Of a stretch of DNA of 64,000 bases, positions 55,708-64,000 are shown in pieces; the first letter of the stretch is position 1; the number at the start of each line of letters is the position of its first letter. This DNA is from Herbiconiux moechotypicola (lineage in GTDB: Bacteria; Actinomycetota; Actinomycetes; Actinomycetales; Microbacteriaceae): NCBI RefSeq assembly GCF_024979255.1, contig NZ_JANLCN010000007.1:124001-188000 (forward strand), written 5' to 3'. The notes beneath the pieces are model-generated. The model did not search any database. It was not told where the DNA came from and worked only from the letters and a program-made list of their open reading frames with translations. Both the position numbers and the translations under genes were made by a program.

Positions 55708-57891
55708 TCAGCCTCGCAGGTGCGTGGCCAGTGCGGTGAACGTCGCCGGCGCGACTGTGTTGGGGCCGCCCACCACCACGATGCGCGCGGGGGAGAGCCG
55801 ATCGAGCTCGGCGGCGGTGGATGAGGGCACCGAGTCGCGGGTGACGAGCAGCACGGGCGCGTGGTCGGCGACCGCGACGGCGGAGGCGGAGAGTGCGTCG
55901 GGGAACACCTCTCCTGACGCCACGTAGACGGTGTTCACCCGCCCGGGGGAGAAGGTGCTCGCCGAGACGGCGGCCGCGGCCGCGTAGCGGTCGGTGCCGC
56001 CGATGCGGGTGGCGGGGGCGATGCGGCCGAGGGCCTTGAGCGTGGGGTCGGTGACGGTGCGGGGGCCGCCGAGCACCCGGATGCCGTCGGGGGAGAGTGC
56101 GCGCAGTGCCTCGGTCACCGGCGCCGGCACCGAGCCGCCCGCGGTGAGCAGCACGGGTGCGCCCTCGGCTCCCGCGGCGGCCGAGCCGGCCAGGGCGTCG
56201 GGGAAGACCTCGCCGGAGGCGACCCACGCCGAGTCGACGGGCGACTCGAAGAAGGTCGTGGCCACCGAGGCCGAGACGGCGAAGCGGTCGGCTCCGCTGA
56301 TGCGCTCGGCCGTGCCGCTCGCGGATCGACGGCCGAGGGCGCTGACGACGCTCTCCGAGATCGTGTTCGTGCCGCCGAGCACCACGATGCGGGCCGGGGC
56401 GAGCCGCCGCAGCTCGGCGTCGACCGCGGCCGGGACGGTGTCGCGGGTGACGAGCAGCACGGGTGCGCCCGCCGCCCCGGCCGCGGCCGAGGCCGAGAGG
56501 GCATCGGGGAAGACCTCGCCTGAGGCGACGAACACCACAGGAGTCTTCGCCGCGAACGTGGCGGCCGACAGGGCAGCCGAGGCGGCGAACCGGTCGACGC
56601 CTCCGATGCGCTCGACCGCTGAAGGGGCGCTGGTGGTGGGTGGCCACACGTTCCCCGACAGCAGCATCATCACCTGCAGCCGCAGGGAGTCGGAATAGTA
56701 GCCGCCCGCGGGTGAGGAGCCGAGCACCTTCCAGACCGCGTTCACCCAGCTCTGCTGAGCCGAATCGGCCGCCGCTCCCGCTCCCAGCGGCGCGGTGAAC
56801 GCGATGTCGCCGTAGTCGACGAGCGGCGTGCCGCCGAGCGTGTAACCGGCCCGGATGCGCGAGGGGTGCGCATCCGTCGCCCCGATGGTCCATGAGGCGA
56901 TCCGCCCGGCCGCAGCGGCGGAGCGTTCGTCGCCGCTCAGCAGCGCGGCCGAGGCGAGTCTCCAGGGCACCCGGGTGGCGTTCCAGCCGTAGGCGCCGTC
57001 GTCGGGCGACTCGAGGAAGCCGGCCGGGGCGGGCGCGGGAGTGCCGTCGGTGTCGACGATGAAGTCGGGCAGCAGCCCCGTCTCGGGTGCGTACTCCGCC
57101 TGCATGGTCTCGATGAGGTCGAGCGACGCCCGCGCCACCTGGCCCCAGTAGGCGTCGCCCGTGGCGTTCTGGAAGGCGAAGAAGTGGTCGACCATGAGGT
57201 CGGAGCTGCGCACCGCGTACCAGTACTCGTCGCCGGGCGTCGTCCAGTCGCCGAGCTGGGGCAGGAGCGTCTCGGGGTTGATGGCGCTCGCCCGCAACGC
57301 GGTGAGGATGCGGAGCGCCTCGCCGGCGTAGTCGATCGCGCCGACCGAACCCCACTGGGTGTCGGCGAGTAGCAGCCCGTAGGCGATGTCGAGGTCGCCG
57401 TCGGTGGCGGCGGAGGCGTTGCCCGGCTCGCTGGCACAGGTCTCGTCTTGCCGCCACGCCATGAGCCCGGGGTCGCTCTCGCTCGGGTGGTCGAGCACGT
57501 AGCGGTAGAGCCCGTCGAAGAGGGTGCGCGCGGCGGGATCATGCCCCGCCATCGAAGCCACCACCACCATTCCGTAGCCCTGCCCCTCCGACACCACGAG
57601 CGAGTCGGTGGAGGTGGAGGCGTCGACGTAGTACCGGCCGACGCCGCAGAGCGTCGCCGTGCCCGCCTCGAGGTAGGCCGCCTTCCAGTCGTCGTAGGCG
57701 TCGGCCGTCGCCGAGTCGGCGGCCGAGACGCCACCGGGAGGGGTGGTGGAACCCGAGGGGTAGGCCACCGGATGCGAGCCGAACGGTCGCGCGGGCTCCT
57801 CGGCCGCCCGGGCGGGCGCGGCACCGGCGACCGTACCCGCGCCGACGGCTGCGAGGGTCATCAGCACGGTGACGATCTGACGGAGTCGCAT
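55708..57891 (-). CDS. Secreted GH8 glycosidase with three cell-wall-binding repeats
   Basis: A 727-residue exported enzyme: signal peptide (about 1-29, APARA), GH8 catalytic domain (about 36-415) and three CWB2 repeats (about 427-520, 529-622, 629-727). The GH8 general acid is Glu102 in SEGQGYGM and the family signature is ATDGDLDIAYGLLLADTQW (about 162-180). GH8 enzymes cut cellulose, chitosan, lichenan or xylan; the substrate is open. Each CWB2 repeat has R-GG-DR(F/Y)A at its start and VASGEVFPDAL in the middle. TATTCT on the minus strand lies six nucleotides before the ATG, so it appears leaderless. Confidence 0.93.
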   Translation of the reverse strand: MRLRQIVTVLMTLAAVGAGTVAGAAPARAAEEPARPFGSHPVAYPSGSTTPPGGVSAADSATADAYDDWKAAYLEAGTATLCGVGRYYVDASTSTDSLVVSEGQGYGMVVVASMAGHDPAARTLFDGLYRYVLDHPSESDPGLMAWRQDETCASEPGNASAATDGDLDIAYGLLLADTQWGSVGAIDYAGEALRILTALRASAINPETLLPQLGDWTTPGDEYWYAVRSSDLMVDHFFAFQNATGDAYWGQVARASLDLIETMQAEYAPETGLLPDFIVDTDGTPAPAPAGFLESPDDGAYGWNATRVPWRLASAALLSGDERSAAAAGRIASWTIGATDAHPSRIRAGYTLGGTPLVDYGDIAFTAPLGAGAAADSAQQSWVNAVWKVLGSSPAGGYYSDSLRLQVMMLLSGNVWPPTTSAPSAVERIGGVDRFAASAALSAATFAAKTPVVFVASGEVFPDALSASAAAGAAGAPVLLVTRDTVPAAVDAELRRLAPARIVVLGGTNTISESVVSALGRRSASGTAERISGADRFAVSASVATTFFESPVDSAWVASGEVFPDALAGSAAAGAEGAPVLLTAGGSVPAPVTEALRALSPDGIRVLGGPRTVTDPTLKALGRIAPATRIGGTDRYAAAAAVSASTFSPGRVNTVYVASGEVFPDALSASAVAVADHAPVLLVTRDSVPSSTAAELDRLSPARIVVVGGPNTVAPATFTALATHLRG

Positions 57892-57911
57892 CGGTCGAGA
57901 ATACCTCGGAT

Positions 57912-58814
57912 CTACCGGCGCCGCACGGCCGGTTCACGCCGGTACTGGATGTCGATGGTGTGGTCGGTGAAGCCGAGCGAGCGGTAGAGCGCCACGGCCC
58001 GGGTGTTCTCGCCGTCGACGTAGAGCGCGGCCTGCCGGCGCCCGCGTGCGGCGAGCCTGGCCAGTCCGAGGTTCATGAGCGCCCGGCCGAGTCCTTGACC
58101 CGCGTGCGACTCGTCGATGCCGATCACGTAGATCTCCCCGGCCTCGTCGCCCGGCTCGACCTTGAGCCAGTTGTAGCCCACCAGCGCGCCCCGCGCATCC
58201 CGCAGCAGCAGGAAGTCGTCGGGGTCGAACCAGGTTTCGGCCATCCTGAACCGCAGGTCGTCGGCGGTGAGCGACCCTTGCTCGGGATGCTCGGCGAACA
58301 CCGCCGCGTTGAGCGACACCCACTCCTCGATGTCGCGGCCGCCGCGGAACCCGCCGACCACGAAGCCCTCCGGCAGCCCGGCGTCGGCGGGGGGTGCGGC
58401 CTCGCTCAGCTCGCGCCGGAGCTGCAGCAGCGTGCGCACGGCCACGAACCCGTGCCCGGCCGCGAGCTTGCGTGAGGCCGGGTGATCGCCGTGCGCCCAC
58501 GCCAGCAGCGGCTCCGATGCCCCCGCCCCGCGGTTGGCGAGCAGGATCTCGAGCAGCTGGCGCCCGAGCCCCTCCTCGCGCCACTCGGGGTCGATCACGA
58601 ACTCGAGCTCGCCCTGCCCCACCACGGCGGCGCCGACCACCGCTCCGCCGCGTTCGGCGAGCAGCAGCGACTTGGTGCCGGTGCCGGCGTCGACGAGCGC
58701 CTGGTCGTTGAACGGATGCTGACCGTCGACGAGCGCGGCCCTTGCCACGAGACGGAGGAAGGGCTCGCGCGCCTCGTCGGGGCTACTGACCGAGAGAGTG
58801 AGCGAGTCGCTCAT
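57912..58814 (-). CDS. mshD: Mycothiol synthase
   Basis: Acetylates Cys-GlcN-inositol to mycothiol, the main thiol of Actinobacteria. The 300-residue protein has two GNAT domains. The N-terminal one (about 5-140, with [14 protein letters not shown]) is usually structural; the C-terminal one (about 145-300, with [46 protein letters not shown], here by parts) is catalytic. The ATG overlaps the end of the response-regulator gene by 32 nt. This glnR-mshD order is conserved in mycobacteria. Confidence 0.94.
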   Translation of the reverse strand: MSDSLTLSVSSPDEAREPFLRLVARAALVDGQHPFNDQALVDAGTGTKSLLLAERGGAVVGAAVVGQGELEFVIDPEWREEGLGRQLLEILLANRGAGASEPLLAWAHGDHPASRKLAAGHGFVAVRTLLQLRRELSEAAPPADAGLPEGFVVGGFRGGRDIEEWVSLNAAVFAEHPEQGSLTADDLRFRMAETWFDPDDFLLLRDARGALVGYNWLKVEPGDEAGEIYVIGIDESHAGQGLGRALMNLGLARLAARGRRQAALYVDGENTRAVALYRSLGFTDHTIDIQYRREPAVRRR

Positions 58815-59475
58815 TGTCGTCCTCGAAGAAGTTGAACCGGTACCCGACGTTGCGCACGGTGCCGATCAACGACTCGAGGTCGCCGAGCTTGGCGCGGAGA
58901 CGCCGCACGTGCACGTCGACGGTACGGGTGCCTCCGAAGTAGTCGTAGCCCCAGACCTCCGAGAGCAGTTGCTCGCGGGTGAACACCCGCGAGGGGTGCA
59001 TGGCGAAGAAGCGCAGCAGCTCGAACTCCTTGAAGGTGAGGTCGAGCGGGCGGCCGTGCACGCGGGCCGAGTAGCTCGCCTCGTCGATGACCACGCCCGA
59101 GGCCTGGATCTTCGAGGTCGACTGGTCTTGCACCTGACGGCCGATGGCCAGGCGGATGCGCGTGTCGACCTCGGCGGGGCCCGCCGACTCGAGCACGACG
59201 TCGGCCGCCCCCCACTCCGCGCTCACGGCGGTGAGCCCGCCCTCGGTGAGCACGAGCACGACGGGCACGCCCACACCCGTGGTGCTGAGGATCTTGCACA
59301 GCGAGCGGGCGCTGGAGAGGTCGTGCCGGGCGTCGACGAAGATGAGGTCGCTGTTGGGGGTGTTGACCAGCTGCGACGGCTCAGCGGGAATCTGGCGGGT
59401 ACGGTGACTGAGCAGCGACAGGGCGGGCAGCACCTCCCTGTCGACCGCAGAGGTCAGGATCAACAACTGCGCCAC
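58783..59475 (-). CDS. GlnR-like orphan response regulator
   Basis: A 230-residue OmpR-family regulator. The receiver-like domain (about 1-115) keeps Asp48 ([11 protein letters not shown]) but lacks the N-terminal acidic pair needed for Mg2+ (it reads [10 protein letters not shown]). The winged-helix domain (about 125-225) has [37 protein letters not shown] and VRRLRAKLG. No histidine kinase is adjacent. Atypical receiver plus adjacency to mshD identifies the GlnR-type nitrogen regulator. GTG start at 59475 with CTGGAGGATC upstream. Confidence 0.88.
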   Translation of the reverse strand: MAQLLILTSAVDREVLPALSLLSHRTRQIPAEPSQLVNTPNSDLIFVDARHDLSSARSLCKILSTTGVGVPVVLVLTEGGLTAVSAEWGAADVVLESAGPAEVDTRIRLAIGRQVQDQSTSKIQASGVVIDEASYSARVHGRPLDLTFKEFELLRFFAMHPSRVFTREQLLSEVWGYDYFGGTRTVDVHVRRLRAKLGDLESLIGTVRNVGYRFNFFEDDNERLAHSLGQ

Positions 59476-59529
59476 GTAAGATCCTCCAGAGAACGCCTGC
59501 GGTACATACTATCGGGCAGAATGACGGGT

Positions 59530-59808
59530 ATGAGACTGCTCATGAGAAGCGTAGTCCCGGTGTGGGCGCTCACCATCTTGGCAGTCATCGCCGTGGGTGT
59601 GCTCGTCCAGCCCTCCGGATACCTCGTCTTCCTGCCCGTCGTGCTCGGCCTCGCCCTGGTGCTGGCCTTCGCGCTGCAGCTCATCGAGCCCGTGCGCACA
59701 GGACTCGTGAACCGTCTGGCGGCCACCTTCGGCGGTGTGCTGCTCATCCTGCTGGTCTCCACGGCGGTCATGGCGCCCCTGGCCTTCGCCTCCGGTGCGG
59801 CGCTGTAG
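59530..59808 (+). CDS. Small three-helix membrane protein
   Basis: A 92-residue protein that is almost entirely hydrophobic, with about three membrane helices (about 8-25, 30-48, 62-85) and the connecting EPVRTGLVNRLAATFGG. No family recognised with confidence. ATG 59530 is preferred over ATG 59521 because CAGAAT (59517-59522) ends seven nucleotides before it, although TACTAT (59507-59512) could serve the earlier start. Divergent from the glnR-like gene. Confidence 0.7.
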   Translation: MRLLMRSVVPVWALTILAVIAVGVLVQPSGYLVFLPVVLGLALVLAFALQLIEPVRTGLVNRLAATFGGVLLILLVSTAVMAPLAFASGAAL

Positions 59809-59824
59809 GCGCTAGGCTGTATTC

Positions 59825-59938
59825 ATGTCCTACGTCGCCCTCGAACTGCTGTTCATCGGCCTCCTCGGGCTCGCGAGTCTCGCGATCGCCTGGACGGCCG
59901 GAGTGGTCATCTACAAGCTCTACCGCGGCCAGCGCTGA
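59825..59938 (+). CDS. 37-residue single-helix membrane peptide
   Basis: A short reading frame encoding MSYVALELLFIGLLGLASL, then AIAWTAGVVIYKLYRGQR: one membrane helix and a basic cytoplasmic tail. TAGGCT (59813-59818) lies exactly six nucleotides before the ATG, the strong leaderless pattern of this window, and the nitrobindin gene starts 6 nt after the stop. Both support a real gene. Function unknown. Confidence 0.7.
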   Translation: MSYVALELLFIGLLGLASLAIAWTAGVVIYKLYRGQR

Positions 59939-59943
59939 GCTCG

Positions 59944-60552
59944 ATGATCGAGATCCCCACCGACCTCCCCGCCGAACTCGTTCCCCTCTCCTGGCTGATC
60001 GGGGTCTGGGAGGGCACCGGGGTGATCGACTACGCGCTCGGCGACGGCGAAGACGCCGAGCGGGTGTCGCAGGAGTTCGGTCAGCGCGTGAGCTTCAGCC
60101 ACGACGGACTGCCCTACCTCAACTACAGCTCCTACAGCTGGCTGCTCGACGACGAGAAGACCCCGCTCACGGCCGAGACCGGCTACTGGAGGCTGAGCCG
60201 CCTGCACATCGAAGGCGACGTCGGCCCGGGCATGCTGCCCGGCGTGGGCGCCCGTCCGTTCACCACCGCGCAGTCGGTGGAGGCCCTGCGCAACTCCGCC
60301 GAGGGCTTCGACCTCGAGGTGTCGATCGTGCATCCCACCGGCGTCAACGAGCTCTACCTCGGCCAGGTCAAGGGCCCGCGCATCGACCTCGCCACCGATG
60401 CGGTGGTGCGCACCCGCAGCGCCAAGGAGTACACGGCCGCGACCAGGCTCTACGGGCTCGTCGAGAACCACCTGCTCTGGGCCTGGGACATCGCGGCGCT
60501 CGGCCTCGAGCTCCGCACCCACGCCTCGGCGCGCCTCGCGAAGGTCGACTGA
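59944..60552 (+). CDS. Nitrobindin (FABP-like heme-binding protein)
   Basis: A 202-residue lipocalin-like beta-barrel. The signature GVWEGTG lies at 20-26 and the proximal heme His is probably His193 in RTHASARL. Nitrobindins bind ferric heme and scavenge peroxynitrite. Starts 6 nt after the small membrane peptide gene; ygfZ begins right after its stop, so the genes are cotranscribed. Confidence 0.88.
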   Translation: MIEIPTDLPAELVPLSWLIGVWEGTGVIDYALGDGEDAERVSQEFGQRVSFSHDGLPYLNYSSYSWLLDDEKTPLTAETGYWRLSRLHIEGDVGPGMLPGVGARPFTTAQSVEALRNSAEGFDLEVSIVHPTGVNELYLGQVKGPRIDLATDAVVRTRSAKEYTAATRLYGLVENHLLWAWDIAALGLELRTHASARLAKVD

Positions 60553-60553
60553 G

Positions 60554-61762
60554 GTGCCCGCCGGGCCCTCACCCCTGCTCGCGCTCCCCGGCGCCGTCGC
60601 GGCGCCCGGCCCCGACTCGTCGGTGGCCTCGCACTACGGCAACCCGGTCGCCGAGCAGCGGATGCTCGACGCGCCCCGCAGCGGGCGCCCGGCTCCCGGC
60701 ACGGGGGCTCCCGCCGTCGTCGACCTCTCGTCGCACGGTGTGGTGGCGGTCACCGGCCCCGATCGCCTGAGCTGGCTCGACTCGGTCACCAGCCAGAGCA
60801 TCCGGGGTCTGGCGCCCGCCGACTCGGCCGAGACGCTCCTGCTCTCGGCCAACGGCCGCATCGAGCAGGCGATCCGGGTGCTCGACGACGGCGAGACCGC
60901 GTGGCTGCTGGTCGACGCCGACGAGGCCCTGGCGCTCGAGGCGTGGCTGCAGAGCATGCGGTTCATGCTGCGGGTCGAGGTGGCCGACCGCTCCGGTGAG
61001 TTCGCCACGGTGGGTTGGCTGGCCGCCTCGGCCGAGGCGCCGCCGCCCCAGGCGCTCGCCGAGGTGATCGCCGTCGCGGGGCCCGCCGCCACCGTGCTCA
61101 CGTGGAGCGACCCGTGGCCCGAGGTGGTGGCGGGTGGCGTGCAGTACGCGGCCGTCGACGAGCACCCTGGCTCCGACTGGTGGTGGCGCGAGTCCCTCCT
61201 CCGGCGTGACGATCTGCCGGCGCTCGCCGCGGCCGTGACCGCGGGGTCGCTCTCCGTGGCAGGGCTCACGGCGGCGGAGGCGCTGCGCATCGCCGCCTGG
61301 CGGCCTCGGCGCGCCACCGAGGTCGACGAGCGCAGCATCCCGCACGAGCTCGACTGGATGCGTTCGGCGGTGCACCTGGCCAAGGGCTGCTACCGCGGGC
61401 AGGAGACCGTGGCGAAGGTGCACAACCTCGGTCACCCTCCGCGCCGCCTCGTGCTGCTGCACCTCGACGGCTCCGATGCCGTGCTCCCCTCCGCGGGCGA
61501 CGAGGTGCTCGCACTGCGGGCGGGGGCCGACGAGCCGGATGCGGTGGGCCGGGTGACCTCGGTGGCCGTGCACCACGAATGGGGGCCGATCGCCCTCGCG
61601 GTGGTGCGGCGCCAGGTGCCGGCCGAGGCCGAGGTCGTGGTGCGCACCGGCGAGGGCGACGTCGCCGCCGAGGTGGAGACCATCGTGGCTCCCGATGCGG
61701 GATCGGCGGTCGGCCGGGTCGCGCTGCCGAAGCTGGGCGCGCGCACCCGCCGTTCCTCGTGA
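60554..61762 (+). CDS. ygfZ: Folate-binding YgfZ/GcvT-like iron-sulfur cluster protein
   Basis: A 402-residue tetrahydrofolate-binding protein with the hallmark KGCYRGQETVAKV, whose Cys is conserved in YgfZ/IBA57, which support assembly or repair of Fe-S clusters in certain enzymes. The GcvT-like core begins at AVVDLSSHGVVAVTGPDRLSWLDSVTSQ. The start is GTG 60554, one base after the nitrobindin stop; the frame stays open upstream. The stop overlaps the next gene by 4 nt. Confidence 0.93.
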   Translation: MPAGPSPLLALPGAVAAPGPDSSVASHYGNPVAEQRMLDAPRSGRPAPGTGAPAVVDLSSHGVVAVTGPDRLSWLDSVTSQSIRGLAPADSAETLLLSANGRIEQAIRVLDDGETAWLLVDADEALALEAWLQSMRFMLRVEVADRSGEFATVGWLAASAEAPPPQALAEVIAVAGPAATVLTWSDPWPEVVAGGVQYAAVDEHPGSDWWWRESLLRRDDLPALAAAVTAGSLSVAGLTAAEALRIAAWRPRRATEVDERSIPHELDWMRSAVHLAKGCYRGQETVAKVHNLGHPPRRLVLLHLDGSDAVLPSAGDEVLALRAGADEPDAVGRVTSVAVHHEWGPIALAVVRRQVPAEAEVVVRTGEGDVAAEVETIVAPDAGSAVGRVALPKLGARTRRSS

Positions 61763-62868
61763 GCTCGGGCGCGGAGCCCGATGCCGCGGAGCCGCGGTCG
61801 CGGGCAGCCGCCGCCGTGCGCGCGGCGGTCGACCGCACCACCGGGAGCGCGGCCGCCATCCTGCAGCTCGTCGTGGCCGTCACCATCGCCTACGCGGTGA
61901 CCCACTACCTGCTCGGGCACCAATACCCCATCGCGGCGGTGACGGTCACCCTCTCGAGCCTCGGACTGGTGCTCGACGCCCGTCCCCGCCGAGTGCTCGA
62001 GATGGCGATCGCCATGACCATCGGCATCGCACTGAGCGAGGTCATCCTGCTCTCCTTCGGGCAGGGCATCTGGCAGTTCGCGCTCACCGTGCTCGCGGCC
62101 CTGCTGGTGACGAGGGCGCTCTCCCCGGTGCCCGGCCTCCCCATCTTCGCGGCGGTGCAGGCGGCACTGGTGTCGCTCCTCCCGGTTCCCGACGGCGGTC
62201 CGTTCACGCGCACGGTCGACGCCCTCGTCGGTGGAGCGGTCGCGCTCGCCTGCACGGCCTTCCTGCCCCGCGACCCGAGGCGCGCCGCCCGCCGGGAGGC
62301 GCTCAAGTTCTTCGCGGCGTTCCAGGGCATCCTCTCCTCGATCGTGGCGGTGCTGCGGCTCGGCGACACGGCCACGGCCGAGCAGGCGCTCGGCCGCGCC
62401 CGCACCACTCAGCCGCTCACCGAGGGGTGGCGCGCCTCGCTCGACTCCGCCGCCGCGGTCGCGCGCATCTCCCCGTTCCTGCGCCGCCACCGCGGCGAGC
62501 TCGAGGCGCAGCAGCTCATGCACACCCACATGGACCACGCGGTGCGCAACCTCCGGGTGGTCAGCCGCCGGCTCAGCACGCTGCCGCTCGAGGGACCGCG
62601 GCCCGAGCTCGCAGAGCTCTTCGCCAACCTGCAGAGCGCCGTGGTGCTGCTGGCGCAGAGCATCGACCGCCCGGAGCTGCGGCCCGCCGTGCGGCAGGGC
62701 CTCGTGCTGGTCGCGATCACGCTCGACCCGCGCATCCTGAGCCCCGGCCGGCCGCTCGCGGAGTCGGCCTTCGTGCTCTCGGTCAGGCCGCTCGTGCTCG
62801 ACCTGCTGGCGGCCAGCGGCATGCCGCTCGACGAGGCCAGGCGCACCCTCCCCGACATCACCACGTGA
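61759..62868 (+). CDS. FUSC-like membrane protein (aromatic acid exporter family)
   Basis: A 369-residue protein with about six N-terminal membrane helices (about 30-170: AILQLVVAVTIAYAVTHYLLGHQYPIAAVTVTLSSLGL by parts) and a helical cytoplasmic C-terminal domain (about 175-369). This half-FUSC layout matches proteins annotated as aromatic acid exporter or FUSC family. LDARPRRVLEMAIAMTIGIAL is the conserved second pair. The GTG start overlaps the ygfZ stop (GTGA). Substrate unknown. Confidence 0.83.
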   Translation: MSSGAEPDAAEPRSRAAAAVRAAVDRTTGSAAAILQLVVAVTIAYAVTHYLLGHQYPIAAVTVTLSSLGLVLDARPRRVLEMAIAMTIGIALSEVILLSFGQGIWQFALTVLAALLVTRALSPVPGLPIFAAVQAALVSLLPVPDGGPFTRTVDALVGGAVALACTAFLPRDPRRAARREALKFFAAFQGILSSIVAVLRLGDTATAEQALGRARTTQPLTEGWRASLDSAAAVARISPFLRRHRGELEAQQLMHTHMDHAVRNLRVVSRRLSTLPLEGPRPELAELFANLQSAVVLLAQSIDRPELRPAVRQGLVLVAITLDPRILSPGRPLAESAFVLSVRPLVLDLLAASGMPLDEARRTLPDITT

Positions 62869-62895
62869 GGCCCGCGGATTCGATACCGTAGTGCC

Positions 62896-63321
62896 ATGAA
62901 GATGCGAAAGCTGCTCCCTGTCACCGCCGTCGCCGCCTTCGCACTCGCGCTGGCCGGATGCACCGTCACCGGTCCCACCGAGAACTTCTCGGGCTTCCCC
63001 GACGAGGAGCGCCTGGTGCACGAGATCGAGGGCGGAGACGAGGCCGTGCAGGCCTTCTGGATGCAGGAGGGCTCGCAGCTCGGCATCGCCATCTCGGGCA
63101 GCTCGACCTGCCCCGTCATCGGCTCCGACATCAAGGTGATCGAGGAGGCCGGGGAGGGCAACACCGTCGAGATCACGACGGTGCCGATCCCCGAGAACCA
63201 GATCTGCACCATGGACTACGTGCCGCACACCTCGGTGTTCTGGACGCCGGCCAAGGTGTCGACCGCCGAGCCGCTCACCATCCGCGTGCAGGGCGAAGAG
63301 ATCACCCTCGCCACCAAGTAG
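62896..63321 (+). CDS. Hypothetical lipoprotein
   Basis: A 141-residue predicted lipoprotein: lipobox LAGC (Cys22), then a small beta-rich domain with two Cys residues (STCPVIGS and NQICTMDY) that may pair. No family recognised. TACCGT (62884-62889) lies six nucleotides before the ATG, so it seems to have its own leaderless promoter. Converges on the methyltransferase gene with 3 nt between stops. Confidence 0.75.
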   Translation: MKMRKLLPVTAVAAFALALAGCTVTGPTENFSGFPDEERLVHEIEGGDEAVQAFWMQEGSQLGIAISGSSTCPVIGSDIKVIEEAGEGNTVEITTVPIPENQICTMDYVPHTSVFWTPAKVSTAEPLTIRVQGEEITLATK

Positions 63322-63324
63322 CGT

Positions 63325-64000
63325 TCAGCCGGCGGGGGCCACGTCGGCCCAGTCGACGGTGAGCTCGCCGAGCCGGCGCCGCTTGGCGGGCGTGCGCACC
63401 GACCAGCCGGCGGCCGCCATCGACTCGACGACGGCCACCCAGCGCTGCACCGGACCGTAGGCGCCGAGCCCGGCGTGGTGCCGCCAGAAGCGGTCGAGCT
63501 CGACGAGGAACCGGTGCACGCGCTCGCCGTCGACGTTGCGGTGGATGAGTGCCTTCGGCAGCCTCTCCGCCACGATCGACGGCAGCTCGAGGTCGGTGAG
63601 CCGGAGTGAGACCGTGAACGACACCGGGCCCTCGGGCGAGATCGCGACCCAGCTGCTCACGCGGCCGATCTCGTCGCAGGTGCCCTCCACGAGCATCCCA
63701 CCCGGTTGCAGGCGTGACGCCATGAGCTCCCAGGCGCCCGCCACCTCGGGCTCGGCGTACTGCCGCAGCACGTTGAAGGCCCGGATGACCGTGGCCCGGC
63801 GCCCGCCCGCGAGCGGCACCTCGAAGCCGCCGAGCGCGAACCCCACCCGGGCGGCCGCATCGAAGAAGGTGCGACCGGCCCGCACCTCGGCGAGCTGGCC
63901 CTGCGCGGTCGCGACCCGCTCCGGCGAGATCTCGAAGCCCACCACCTCGACCTCGGGTCGCACGCGGGCCAGGCGCGCCTGCAGCTCGAACGCGGTGACG
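63325..64000 (-). CDS. Class I SAM-dependent methyltransferase-like protein, 5' end missing
   Basis: The last 225 codons of a gene entering from the right edge; the frame is open through base 64000. EVEVVGFEISPERVATAQ is the SAM-binding acidic strand/loop (motif II) of a Rossmann methyltransferase. It is followed by RATVIRAFNVLRQY, LQPGGMLVEGTCDEIGR and a C-terminal domain with RFLVELDRFWRHHAGLGAYGPVQRW. The glycine-rich motif I must lie beyond the window. A GTG at 63963 is internal, not the start. Substrate unknown. Confidence 0.78.
   Translation of the reverse strand, partial: VTAFELQARLARVRPEVEVVGFEISPERVATAQGQLAEVRAGRTFFDAAARVGFALGGFEVPLAGGRRATVIRAFNVLRQYAEPEVAGAWELMASRLQPGGMLVEGTCDEIGRVSSWVAISPEGPVSFTVSLRLTDLELPSIVAERLPKALIHRNVDGERVHRFLVELDRFWRHHAGLGAYGPVQRWVAVVESMAAAGWSVRTPAKRRRLGELTVDWADVAPAG

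Overview
The window is about 70 % GC, packed with genes, and reads as chromosome of an actinobacterium, most likely Microbacteriaceae (Micrococcales). Grounds: a mycothiol synthase next to a GlnR-type regulator, the sucCD-DUF6350-purN-purH order, a DUF7882 protein, LAxTG-type surface anchoring, frequent GTG/TTG starts, many apparently leaderless genes, and the over-used word GGATGCG. No insertion sequence, prophage, integrase or CRISPR array was seen. Nearly all genes are complete; the last one runs off the right edge.

Layout. 1-2.2 kb: a wall-anchored surface protein with a probable thioester domain. 2.4-10.1 kb: succinyl-CoA ligase (sucCD), membrane proteins, purN-purH, and a membrane-fused dimethylargininase-like enzyme. 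10.2-13.8 kb: a heterodimeric ABC exporter. 13.9-15.1 kb (minus): acetyltransferase, alkyltransferase-like protein, lipoprotein. 15.2-17.3 kb: isocitrate dehydrogenase behind a perfect palindrome, then a collagen-like membrane protein. 17.4-26.8 kb: an amino-sugar locus with a ROK repressor, a three-gene ABC importer, GH3 hexosaminidase, GlcNAc kinase, nagA and nagB. Together these import GlcNAc-containing oligosaccharides, cut them, phosphorylate GlcNAc, and deacetylate and deaminate it to fructose-6-phosphate. 26.9-31.5 kb: one-carbon metabolism (purU, then glyA-folD behind a ZTP riboswitch) and an MFS exporter. 31.5-35.9 kb: aldose epimerase, DUF7882 and DUF4436 proteins, and an ECF42-like sigma factor with its YciI/DGPF and DUF1761 partners.

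36.0-38.7 kb: a tRNA-Lys gene followed by lower-GC accessory DNA. It carries an orphan membrane protein and an HTH/nucleotidyltransferase pair resembling AbiE/MenAT toxin-antitoxin modules. This is the best candidate here for a poorly described system. 38.8-46.2 kb: phosphate metabolism (ppk, mutT1-like Nudix/phosphatase, pstSCAB behind a PHO box). 46.3-48.2 kb: a conserved hypothetical and an FAD monooxygenase. 48.2-55.7 kb: a TetR-controlled operon with a sugar-type ABC importer and two YtcJ-like amidohydrolases, substrate unknown. 55.7-57.9 kb: a secreted GH8 glycosidase with three cell-wall-binding repeats. 57.9-64 kb: mshD, glnR-like regulator, a 37-residue membrane peptide, nitrobindin, ygfZ, a FUSC-like protein, a lipoprotein and a partial methyltransferase.

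Regulatory structure visible in the sequence: a ZTP riboswitch, a PHO box, three operator-like palindromes (icd, tetR, HTH antitoxin) plus a ROK-type site, at least ten genes with a TANNNT-like -10 box exactly six nucleotides before the start codon, and a strong perfect hairpin just downstream of each of the three importer substrate-binding-protein genes.
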